The translations under genes and the position numbers were made by a program. From contig OZ240213.1 in assembly GCA_965197555.1 (NCBI GenBank), positions 1,178,001 to 1,242,000 of the forward strand: DNA of 64,000 nucleotides, in the 5' to 3' direction. How positions within the stretch are numbered: position 1 is the first letter of the stretch; every line of letters starts with the position of its first letter. The notes under the pieces were generated by a model. It was not told the origin of the DNA. It worked only from the letters and a program-made list of their open reading frames with translations, and made no database searches. Source of the DNA: G965197555 sp965197555. Lineage in GTDB: Bacteria > Chloroflexota > Dehalococcoidia > Lucifugimonadales > UBA3495. This document shows, in pieces, positions 57,087 through 64,000 of this stretch.

Positions 57087-58100
57087 TTGTCCCTAGTCGG
57101 CATTATAGCTAACCCAGCGGCGAGCAAAGATATACGCCGGTTGGTTGCCCAGGGCAGGGTGGTCCCTGATTGGGAGAAAGTGAACATCCTGAGGCGAGTA
57201 TTTCTTGGTCTCCAGGCAGTCGGCATCGGCAAAGTCCTGGCAATGCCCGACAGCTCCCACTTGGCGCAACGGGCGCGCGACGATCCACAGCTTTCGTTGG
57301 ATGTTGACCTGCTTGAGATGTCCGCCCTGTACAACGAGGGCGATACGGTGCGGGCGGCCCGGATGATGGAGCAGGCCGGAGTCCGCTGTCTAGTAACTTT
57401 GGGTGGCGACGGCACCAACCGGGCTGTGGTAAGGGGATGTTCCTCCATCCCCATGGTGGCCATCTCCACCGGTACCAATAATGTGTTCCCGGTTATGGTT
57501 GAGGGTACTCTGGCTGGGCTGGCTGCCGGCTTGGTAGCCAGGGATAGATTGGACCTAGCGTCGGTGTCAGTGCCCAGCAAGACAATATCTATCTACGTAG
57601 ACGGAGAATATCGGGACCTAGCCTTGGTGGATGTGGCGATATCAAAGGAGCGCTTCGTTGCTAGCAGGGCTATCTGGAACATGGATACCATCTATGAGGT
57701 ATTTTTGACCCGGGCCGAGCCAGCCTCCATTGGCCTTTCGTCCATTGGGGCCAGGCTCCAGCTGCTCTCCTTAGCTGATGAAGGGGGTATCCACTACTTC
57801 TTGGGCAGCGATGACGGCGAGGAGTCAGAAAGCCTTGGGCAGCAATCCACCAAAGTCTTGGCGCCAATCGCCCCCGGGATGATCCCCCAGGTGGCCATAA
57901 CTTCCTGGAGGCTAATACCAACCGGTGAACGAGTGCCCGTCAAAGCGAGGTACTGCACCGTCGCATTGGATGGAGAACGCGCTTTTTCCGTTACCCCTGC
58001 CCAGCAACTGGAGGTGGTGGTGGACCGTAACGGCCCCCCCGTGGTCCAAGTCGAAGCTGTGATGCGGGAAGCTGCCTCCCAGGGCTTGTTCCGCTCATAA
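57087..58100 (+). CDS. ATP-NAD kinase-fold protein (AcoX-like)
   Basis: A 337-residue protein with the NAD/diacylglycerol-kinase fold marker LVTLGGDGTNRAVV (GGDGTN near 106) and ISTGTNNVFP, preceded by VGIIANPAASKDIRRLV. The AcoX family (acetoin-linked) has this organisation. TTG 57087 has GGAGGAG 7 nt upstream; a frame from 57003 is longer but lacks family similarity. The kinase substrate is unknown. Confidence 0.85.
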   Translation: MSLVGIIANPAASKDIRRLVAQGRVVPDWEKVNILRRVFLGLQAVGIGKVLAMPDSSHLAQRARDDPQLSLDVDLLEMSALYNEGDTVRAARMMEQAGVRCLVTLGGDGTNRAVVRGCSSIPMVAISTGTNNVFPVMVEGTLAGLAAGLVARDRLDLASVSVPSKTISIYVDGEYRDLALVDVAISKERFVASRAIWNMDTIYEVFLTRAEPASIGLSSIGARLQLLSLADEGGIHYFLGSDDGEESESLGQQSTKVLAPIAPGMIPQVAITSWRLIPTGERVPVKARYCTVALDGERAFSVTPAQQLEVVVDRNGPPVVQVEAVMREAASQGLFRS

Positions 58101-58176
58101 TTGTCCGGTCCTGATGAATCGACGCCCGCCGGTCATCTGCTTTGGATTGAGCGGGCCGGACTGGAAACTGGTCTAG

Positions 58177-58926
58177 ATGTTGTGGGGCGCGGAGCTGGCC
58201 TTGGCCTTCATCACGGTGTTCGTGGGAGCTACTGTGATGGGGACCGTCAGCTTCGGCTTAGGTCTGGTCGTTACCCCTGTCCTGCTGCTGTTACTGGAGC
58301 CCAAGTCAACGGTGGTCATCGTCAATAGCCTCATAGGCATTCTGCTAACCGCTGTCCTGATCCACCTGCGCAATTCCTTTGATCTTCGCTTGATTGGTTG
58401 GACCGCCCTTGCCGGGTTGGCTGCGGTGCCTGTGGGCGTTGTTGCGTTGAATTCAGCCGGTCCGACCGTACTACGCTTGATTATTGGTCTGGTCATCCTG
58501 ATGCTGGTGCCGTTTGTGTTGTTCAACATTGAGCTACCGGGGTCACGTAGAAGGCCAGCGGGGCCGGTGGTGGGCTTCCTGACATCATTGTCGGTAACCA
58601 CCCTGACCATTGGTGGGCCGTTGGTAGCGATTTATGCTATCTCGCAGAGATGGCCCAGAGACGCGATGCGGGCTGCTCTGGCATTCTATTTTATGGTGGC
58701 CAATGCGTTAGCCTTCATTCTCTACAGTTGGGCCGGACTAGTCGACCGCGACACCCTGGCCAACATTGGCATCCTACTTCCCGCTGTGATCCTGGGATTT
58801 GGGGTTGCCTCCGTAATCGCACGGCGGATTAACGACAGGGTCTTTCGTTACGCGGCAGTGGGAGTTATTGTGGCAGGAGGATGTGTCCTCTTGGGCAAGG
58901 AGTTGGCAAGACTTCTTGGACCGTAA
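58177..58926 (+). CDS. TauE/SafE-family membrane permease
   Basis: A 249-residue protein with about eight membrane helices and the repeated pattern FVGATVMGTVSFGLGLVVTPVL ... FLTSLSVTTLTIGGPLVAIY of TauE/SafE (DUF81) anion exporters. Substrate could be a sulfonate, sulfite or similar organic anion. It follows the AcoX-like gene by 76 bp. Confidence 0.92.
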   Translation: MLWGAELALAFITVFVGATVMGTVSFGLGLVVTPVLLLLLEPKSTVVIVNSLIGILLTAVLIHLRNSFDLRLIGWTALAGLAAVPVGVVALNSAGPTVLRLIIGLVILMLVPFVLFNIELPGSRRRPAGPVVGFLTSLSVTTLTIGGPLVAIYAISQRWPRDAMRAALAFYFMVANALAFILYSWAGLVDRDTLANIGILLPAVILGFGVASVIARRINDRVFRYAAVGVIVAGGCVLLGKELARLLGP

Positions 58927-58951
58927 GCCGCCCCGACACATTTCGCAAAAA

Positions 58952-58990
58952 AGTAGAGGGTGCCCCCAAGGGGTTGGGGCACCCTCTACT
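58952..58990 (-). terminator. Strong intrinsic terminator between TauE/SafE and trxB genes
   Basis: AGTAGAGGGTGCCCC (58952-58966) pairs perfectly over 15 bp with GGGGCACCCTCTACT (58976-58990), 9-nt loop. On the minus strand it is followed by six T, ending trxB; it may also stop read-through from the plus-strand gene. Confidence 0.9.
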
Positions 58991-59008
58991 AAAGGACGCA
59001 GGTTCTGG

Positions 59009-59929
59009 TCAGCCGCTCAGATCATGGTAGGCGGCCAGGGCGGCGGTGATGCCGTCGCCAACCGCGGCGCCCAGTTGCCTCGTCGATTCCGCTCTTGCGT
59101 CTCCACACGCGTAAATGCCGGGTACCTTGGTACGCATGTGAATGTCGGTGTGGATGTGGCCCAAAGGGTCCATGTCCAGCATGCCCTTTAGGTACTCCGT
59201 ATTGGGATGGAAGCCGACGTAGATAAACGCCGCCGCTGTAGGGAAGTCGTACACCTCTTCGGTCTTGAGGTTCTTGACCCGAGCGGCCTCAAGCACTTCA
59301 TTTCCTACGAAACTTTCCACTACGTGACTCCAGAGAAAATTGACCTTGGGGTTAGTGAAGGCCCGCTCCTGGAGCACCTTGGTGGCCCGCAGCTCGTCGC
59401 GCCGGTGGATGACGGTCACTCCATTGACGACACCACTGAGGTAATGTCCTTCGTCCATGGCCGCGTCTCCGCCTCCAACCACCACCACGTCCTGACCTCG
59501 AAAGAAATTAGCGTCGCAGACCGCGCAGTAGGAGACGCCACGCCCGGCGAACTCGTCCTCCCCTGGCGTCCCAAGTTTGTTGTGAGCCCCACCGGTGGCG
59601 ATGATAACCGCTTTAACGGCGTAATCCCCATCATCGGTATGAACCACTTTCACCGGCGCCTCCAAGCCGTCCAACCCCTCGACCTGAGCATATTCGATTT
59701 TGGCGCCGAACCTGACGGCCTGAGCTTCCATGTCTTGGGCAAGTTGAATACCTTTGACTCCTTGGGGAAACCCCGGGTAGTTTTCGATCTCGTCGGTGAT
59801 CAGGAGTTGTCCCCCTGGCCCGAGAGATTCCAAGATTAGAGTGCTCATCATCGCCCTCGTGGTGTACAGGCCGGCCGCTAGGCCGGCCGCCCCAGCGCCG
59901 AGGATAATGACGTCGTATGATGAATCCAT
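59009..59929 (-). CDS. trxB: Thioredoxin-disulfide reductase
   Basis: A 306-residue flavoprotein: DVIILGAGAAGLAAGLYTTRAMM (FAD), redox-active C135-A-V-C138 in SYCAVCDANFF, VVVVGGGDAAMDEGHYL (NADPH) and GIYACGDARAESTRQLGAAVGDG. It keeps thioredoxin reduced. ATG 59929 is used; the long frame to 60151 overlaps the epimerase gene in another frame and is rejected. AGGAGG is 12 nt upstream, a rather long spacer. Confidence 0.95.
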   Translation of the reverse strand: MDSSYDVIILGAGAAGLAAGLYTTRAMMSTLILESLGPGGQLLITDEIENYPGFPQGVKGIQLAQDMEAQAVRFGAKIEYAQVEGLDGLEAPVKVVHTDDGDYAVKAVIIATGGAHNKLGTPGEDEFAGRGVSYCAVCDANFFRGQDVVVVGGGDAAMDEGHYLSGVVNGVTVIHRRDELRATKVLQERAFTNPKVNFLWSHVVESFVGNEVLEAARVKNLKTEEVYDFPTAAAFIYVGFHPNTEYLKGMLDMDPLGHIHTDIHMRTKVPGIYACGDARAESTRQLGAAVGDGITAALAAYHDLSG

Positions 59930-59954
59930 GTTGGACGTGTTCCTCCTGTTCTGT

Positions 59955-60899
59955 TTATCTAGCAGTTTTGACTGTTTCGCGGAAATAGTCCACGGTCTTT
60001 CTAAGACCATCCTCCAGGTTGACTTGGGGTTGCCAGCCCAACTCCTGGATGGCTCGGGCGCTGTCCAGGCTGATCTGGTACACATCTCCGGGGCGAGGTG
60101 ACCCGTGGACGGGTGCCCACCGGTACCCGATGATGCTCTTGAGTATCTCAAATACGCGGTTGATGCTGGTCTGTTCCCCAGTGCCGATGTTCATGGCGCG
60201 GCCATCTCCCCGCTCGATGGCACAGATATTAGCTTCGACCACGTCTTCAACCGATATGAAATCCCGTTCCTGATTGCCGTCACCGAATATTTCGGGCTGT
60301 TTCCCTTCCAGCATGGCCTGAGCAAATATTGAGACTACTCCGGCCTCGCCGTGGGGGTCCTGCCGCGGTCCGTATACGTTCCCGTAACGCAAAGTTGTGT
60401 AGTTCAGGCGATACTGGCGGCGGTAAAACTCAAGATAGGCTTCCCCCAGATACTTGGACATGCCGTAGGGTGACAAAGGAGCCACAGGATGGTCGTCAGA
60501 GCACGGGCTTTCCTCCGGGTCTCCGTATAGCGCCCCTCCGGTGGAGGAGTATACGAATTTGTCCACTCCGTGGCGCCGGGAGGCCTCCGCGATGCGGAGT
60601 GTGCCGATGACGTTGACCTCGCCATCGTCGATGGGGTCTCTGGTGGACTTGCTGACGCTGGTTTGGGCAGCCAAGTGAAATACCAGATCGGGCTGCTCCC
60701 GTTTGAACACTTCATCGACCGAAGGATGGGTGATGTCGGTGTGGTGAAATGTGGCGGATGGGTTCAAGTTCTTGAGTTTACCGGTGCTGAGGTTGTCAAC
60801 CACAATGACCCGGTGTCCCAACTCCAACAACCGGTCTACCAAGTGAGATCCAATGAAACCTGCGCCGCCTGTCACCAAGCAGGTCCTAGTGTCTGCCAT
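59955..60899 (-). CDS. NAD-dependent sugar epimerase/dehydratase (UDP-glucose 4-epimerase-like)
   Basis: A 314-residue extended SDR: CLVTGGAGFIGSHLVDRLLE (NAD), YSSTGGALYGDPEE, SPYGMSKYLGEAYL (Y-x-x-x-K) and GNVYGPRQDPHGEAGVVSIF. It most likely epimerises or dehydrates a nucleotide sugar for surface glycans. GGAGGG is 4 nt before ATG 60899; the extra residues to 60926 are excluded. The stop is 25 nt upstream of trxB. Confidence 0.92.
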   Translation of the reverse strand: MADTRTCLVTGGAGFIGSHLVDRLLELGHRVIVVDNLSTGKLKNLNPSATFHHTDITHPSVDEVFKREQPDLVFHLAAQTSVSKSTRDPIDDGEVNVIGTLRIAEASRRHGVDKFVYSSTGGALYGDPEESPCSDDHPVAPLSPYGMSKYLGEAYLEFYRRQYRLNYTTLRYGNVYGPRQDPHGEAGVVSIFAQAMLEGKQPEIFGDGNQERDFISVEDVVEANICAIERGDGRAMNIGTGEQTSINRVFEILKSIIGYRWAPVHGSPRPGDVYQISLDSARAIQELGWQPQVNLEDGLRKTVDYFRETVKTAR

Positions 60900-61058
60900 T
60901 CGTCCCTCCGGTGTGAGACCTCCCAAATATAATAATCCCCACGGATGGAAATAACCAACACCGGAGAATAGGCTAACCCCAAGTGGTCGCGGTTCAGCTC
61001 CTATGGTAAAGTGGCCCTATTCTACGGGATTAAGTTCCTACCACAGACAGGAGGCAGC

Positions 61059-61955
61059 ATGGCGGAGCAGATCGGGTTCATTGGCCTCGGAATAATGGGT
61101 ACGCCCATGGCGCAAAACCTGGTTAAAGCCGGATATCCGTTGGTGGTCTATGACGTAGTGGGTGAGCGGATGGAAGAGCTGGCCACCGAGGGAGCCACGG
61201 TAGCCTCCTCCTGTAAAGAAGTTGCCGCTAGTACCAGCAAAATAATTACAATGCTCCCAGACTCCGCAGACTCGGAAAAGGCTATCCTGGGGCCAGATGG
61301 GGTGCTTGAAGGCGCTAAGTCCGGGTCGATAATCATCGACATGAGCTCGATAGCTCCTCTCGTCTCTCAAAGAATCGCTGCCGAGTGTTTCAAGAACGGG
61401 GTGGAAATGCTTGATGCCCCGGTAAGCGGCGGCGAGCCCATGGCAATTGCGGGCACACTGGCAGTTATGGTGGGTGGCAAGCAAGAGGTTTTTGATGAGT
61501 GCTATGACTTGCTGAAGATCATGGGCGGCAACGTGGTCCTGACCGGTGACATCGGTGCCGGCGGCGTCACCAAATTGGCCAATCAGATCATAGTCGCCGC
61601 CAATATCGAGGCGTTAAGCGAAGCTATGGTCTTGGCACAAAAGGCGGGAGTGGACCCGGAAAATGTTTTCAATGCTATCCGGGGCGGCTTGGCCGGCAGC
61701 GCAGTGTTGGAAGCCAAAGGTCCAATGATGCTGGACCGGAATTTTAGAGCCGGGTTCCGCATACGGCTACACCAGAAGGACCTGCGAAATGTCCTCCAAA
61801 CCGCCCAAGAGCTCAACGTGCCTTTGCCGGTAACTGCGTTGGTGCAACAAATGCTGGGGGCGCTGGTCAATGAAGGGGAGTCCGAATCCGACCACTCGGC
61901 CATCCTGCATTTCCTGGAGGGTCTGGCGCACGTGGAAGTAAAGCGGGGTGGTTAG
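61059..61955 (+). CDS. 3-hydroxyisobutyrate/tartronate-semialdehyde-type reductase (HIBADH family)
   Basis: A 298-residue protein: QIGFIGLGIMGTPMAQNLVKAGY (NAD(P)), DAPVSGGEPMAIAGTLAVMVGG and GGVTKLANQIIVAANIEALSEA with the catalytic Lys. It oxidises or reduces a beta-hydroxyacid. ATG 61059 has ACAGGAGG 5 nt upstream, so the frame from 61011 is not used. Its 3' end faces an enoyl-CoA hydratase gene on the other strand with 20 nt between. Confidence 0.94.
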   Translation: MAEQIGFIGLGIMGTPMAQNLVKAGYPLVVYDVVGERMEELATEGATVASSCKEVAASTSKIITMLPDSADSEKAILGPDGVLEGAKSGSIIIDMSSIAPLVSQRIAAECFKNGVEMLDAPVSGGEPMAIAGTLAVMVGGKQEVFDECYDLLKIMGGNVVLTGDIGAGGVTKLANQIIVAANIEALSEAMVLAQKAGVDPENVFNAIRGGLAGSAVLEAKGPMMLDRNFRAGFRIRLHQKDLRNVLQTAQELNVPLPVTALVQQMLGALVNEGESESDHSAILHFLEGLAHVEVKRGG

Positions 61956-61975
61956 ACCCCAGACTTATTGGAAAT

Positions 61976-62803
61976 TCACTTCTCTAGCTCCCGGAACCGG
62001 GCATCTCTCCAATTCAAAGCGGCCCTTAGGCCGCTTTCCTGGCGGATAGCATTGAATTCCTCCTGCTCGGGGCTGAGAGTGGCCTCGAAATGGACCATCA
62101 ACTCCAGGTTGTGCTGTAGGCTGGACAAAAAACCCATGCCCTCCAGAGCCCGGTTAACCGCTATCTTGGTCATCTTTACGCCCAACTGGGAGAGCAAGGA
62201 AATCTTTCCCGCGACCCGTTCACACTCTTTCATCAGGTCGTCGTGGGGCACCACGCGGCCGACCAGTCCCAGCCTTGCGGCTTCATTGGCGTCTATAGTA
62301 TCTCCGGTGAGAAGCAACTCCTTGGCCTTCATTGGGCCGACGCTAAACGGAGTAATGAGAAACGGGGGTCCCAGTCCGGCGCGTATCTCCGGTTCGCCCA
62401 GAATTGCGCGGTCCGACGCGATCTTGATGTCACAGACTTGGACAAGTTCGCAGGCGCCCGCCAGAGCGTAGCCATTCACCGCTGCAATCACGGGTTTACT
62501 CAGATTCCAGACCATCATGAATGTGTCGATGTGGCCTTGGAGGTGGGTTCGGCGGATGTCCGCTGGTACCTCATGGACCTCCGGCTCGCCGGGAGACCTC
62601 TCTATATCGAATCCCGCCGAGAAGGCCCTGCCAGCCCCTGTTAGTATGACCGCCCTGATTTCCGGATCGGATTCGACCGTTTCAAGAGCTTGCCGTAGCT
62701 CGGACATCAAGCCAGGGTTCAACGCGTTAAGCTTATCGGGCCGGTTAAGTGTTAGGTAGCAGATGGGACCCTTCTGTTCGTATATGAGAAACTCGAAGCT
62801 CAC
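61976..62803 (-). CDS. Enoyl-CoA hydratase/isomerase (crotonase) family protein
   Basis: A 275-residue crotonase: NRPDKLNALNPGLMSEL, GAGRAFSAGFDIE (oxyanion loop) and NGYALAGACELVQVCDIKIASD, LGEPEIRAGLGPP. Substrate class is a CoA ester. GTG 62803 has AAGGAG 7 nt upstream. A perfect inverted repeat lies inside its last codons (62016-62037). Confidence 0.92.
   Translation of the reverse strand: MSFEFLIYEQKGPICYLTLNRPDKLNALNPGLMSELRQALETVESDPEIRAVILTGAGRAFSAGFDIERSPGEPEVHEVPADIRRTHLQGHIDTFMMVWNLSKPVIAAVNGYALAGACELVQVCDIKIASDRAILGEPEIRAGLGPPFLITPFSVGPMKAKELLLTGDTIDANEAARLGLVGRVVPHDDLMKECERVAGKISLLSQLGVKMTKIAVNRALEGMGFLSSLQHNLELMVHFEATLSPEQEEFNAIRQESGLRAALNWRDARFRELEK
62016..62037. terminator. 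Perfect hairpin inside the 3' coding end of the crotonase gene
   Basis: AAAGCGGCC (62016-62024), loop CTTA, GGCCGCTTT (62029-62037). It lies 61 bp after the convergent HIBADH gene stop and may serve as that gene's terminator while coding ESGLRAALNW on the other strand. No downstream U-tract on either strand. Confidence 0.4.
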
Positions 62804-62867
62804 CTATTGGCTCCTTGATTAGGAATTTGACGCTGCGCCAGTGTTACGGCTATGGGTTCGGGTCTGG

Positions 62868-63575
62868 TCACCCGCCACCCGATGGGGTGATGTTAATCCC
62901 CTGGATGACCACTGGCTGAAGCGGACGGTCCCCGGGGCCAGTATCGACCGTGGAGATAGCTTCCACCACCTCCTGTCCTCCGACCACGCGACCGAATATC
63001 GTATGGCCACCGTTTAGGTGTGGCGTAGGCGCCAGGGTTATAAAGAACTGGCTCCCGTTGGTGTTCGGTCCGGCGTTGGCCATGGCCAGAATTCCCGGAC
63101 GATCGAACATCAGAGACGGAACTATTTCGTCCTGGAAGCTGTAGCCTGGCCCTGATGTTCCAGTACCGGTGGGGTCGCCACCTTGGATCATAAAACCGGG
63201 TATCACTCGGTGAAAAATGACCCCGTTATAAAACCCTTCTCCGGCCAAGAATATGAAGCTATTGACGGTCACCGGCGCTTCCGTGGCCAACAGCTCGATC
63301 ATTATGGGTCCCCTGGTGGTCCGAATAGTGGCCGAATATGTCGCCGACGAGTCTATGGTGAGGAGGGGTGGCTCGGCATATTGCTTGAAGGCAATTCCAC
63401 CTCTGGTTTCTTCCACTGGTTTCGGGGTACTCGGTGGCAGCTCAGTGGGTGTGTTCGGGATGCTGGTGCCCCCAACATCAACTGGGGGAGACGGTTCCGG
63501 AGTCGGCGTCTGAAGCAGGCACCCCATAAGAGCTAGCGCCAAGGCTGAAAGTGCAAGTAACGCAAAGCGTTTCAT
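62868..63575 (-). CDS. Lipoprotein peptidyl-prolyl cis-trans isomerase (cyclophilin type)
   Basis: A 235-residue protein with a signal peptide and lipobox (LALALMGC), a Pro/Thr linker, and a cyclophilin domain from about residue 80: FHRVIPGFMIQGGDPTGTGTSGPGYSFQDE and ANAGPNTNGSQFFITLAPTPHLNGGHTIFGRVV. It acts on the outer surface to help fold secreted proteins. Confidence 0.95.
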   Translation of the reverse strand: MKRFALLALSALALALMGCLLQTPTPEPSPPVDVGGTSIPNTPTELPPSTPKPVEETRGGIAFKQYAEPPLLTIDSSATYSATIRTTRGPIMIELLATEAPVTVNSFIFLAGEGFYNGVIFHRVIPGFMIQGGDPTGTGTSGPGYSFQDEIVPSLMFDRPGILAMANAGPNTNGSQFFITLAPTPHLNGGHTIFGRVVGGQEVVEAISTVDTGPGDRPLQPVVIQGINITPSGGG

Positions 63576-63774
63576 ATATCGTCTCTGAGAAGGAGGCCCC
63601 CGCCGCCAGTTTTTCGACGCATGACCACCGGCTTACAGGGCCCTGGATATTTTGATTTGGCACCCTAGTATACTCGAATCGGCTTAGGTTGCCAGTATGC
63701 AACGACTCCAGGGACCAGTGGACTCCAAGAATCAGAAAGACATCAACACCAGACCAACCGTACAGGCGGTGTTC

Positions 63775-64000
63775 TCAAGCCACCGGTCGAAAATGGTCGA
63801 TGTCCGACATTGCTCCAACTCTTTGATCGGCCCATACCGGTTCCACCGCAATTCCCATGTCCACCTGCTCCGGGCGAACCTCCCCTAGCCGGTGGACCAG
63901 ACCTCCTCGCACCCCGGGCCACCCAATCAACGCCACCACTTGGGGTGGGTCCAGCGGCTCTTCATCCAAGTTCCGGTGCAGGACCGTGAAACTACGAACT
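63775..64000 (-). CDS. DUF35 zinc-ribbon/OB-fold protein, C-terminal part (truncated by window edge)
   Basis: The frame stays open to base 64000, so the N-terminus is outside. The 74 visible residues (VRSFTVLHRN, PPQVVALIGWPGVRGGLVHRL, VDMGIAVEPVW) match the OB-fold half of DUF35 proteins, which normally accompany acetyl-CoA acetyltransferase/thiolase-like enzymes. The zinc-ribbon half would lie upstream. The TTG at 63967-63969 is not the start. Confidence 0.75.
   Translation of the reverse strand, partial: VRSFTVLHRNLDEEPLDPPQVVALIGWPGVRGGLVHRLGEVRPEQVDMGIAVEPVWADQRVGAMSDIDHFRPVA

Noticed and set aside
59930..60151. N-terminal extension of the trxB frame
   Set aside because: It lies inside the epimerase gene in another frame; the flavin-binding motif begins right after ATG 59929.

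Overview
The window reads as a GC-rich bacterial chromosome segment, most likely from Chloroflexota (Dehalococcoidia / SAR202-like). This is inferred from gene content: several flavin-dependent LLM-class oxidoreductases, a FAD oxidase fused to Fe-S/CCG domains, a CaiB/BaiF CoA-transferase next to a CitE-like lyase, repeated DUF4286 and carboxymuconolactone-decarboxylase-like proteins, and an orphan molybdenum hydroxylase. No rRNA, tRNA, phage, IS element or CRISPR array was recognised.

Layout. 0-6 kb: end of an SMP-30 lactonase gene, a CMD-like protein, a large FAD/Fe-S oxidase and a class III aminotransferase. 6.3-8.9 kb: a small defence-like patch with an unknown small protein, a PIN-domain gene with a probable 1-nt frameshift, and a DNA methyltransferase fused to an Mrr-like nuclease domain whose middle looks exchanged. 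9-17 kb: BtpA-like protein, UvrA, MBL hydrolase, M16 peptidase and a repeat-rich gluzincin lipoprotein. 17-24.6 kb: FAH-family enzyme, LLM oxidoreductase, a GrdB-like selenoprotein candidate, a membrane FadF/HdrD-type Fe-S protein, a zinc ribbon, an alpha/beta hydrolase and a SelW/Rdx-type selenoprotein candidate. 25-34 kb: DUF503, Rex, and a complete F1Fo ATP synthase operon (minus strand) with a retropepsin-like gene between gamma and beta. 34-44 kb: housekeeping genes (DUF151, coiled-coil protein, coaD, rsmD, ribF, tyrS), a methylmalonyl-CoA mutase-type subunit, Uma2 nuclease and an EF-G paralogue. 44-64 kb: catabolic and redox genes (RidA, RAM domain, xanthine-dehydrogenase-type protein, CoA-transferase plus lyase, CDF transporter, LLM oxidoreductase, amidase, AcoX-like kinase fold, TauE/SafE exporter, TrxB, sugar epimerase, HIBADH, enoyl-CoA hydratase, cyclophilin, DUF35), interrupted at 53.4-54.3 kb by a dense REP-like repeat array.

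The most interesting observation is that two separate genes 4.5 kb apart contain a single in-frame TGA exactly where selenocysteine is expected: T-[TGA]-P-L-C in a GrdB-family protein (TGA at 19868-19870) and C-Q-D-[TGA] in a SelW/Rdx-family protein (TGA at 24364-24366). Standard gene calling splits the first into two ORFs and truncates the second. Together they argue that this organism decodes UGA as selenocysteine and has a thiol/selenol redox neighbourhood at 19-25 kb. The Sec machinery itself (selA, selB, selD, tRNA-Sec) is not in this window, so the claim rests on motif placement and frame continuity.
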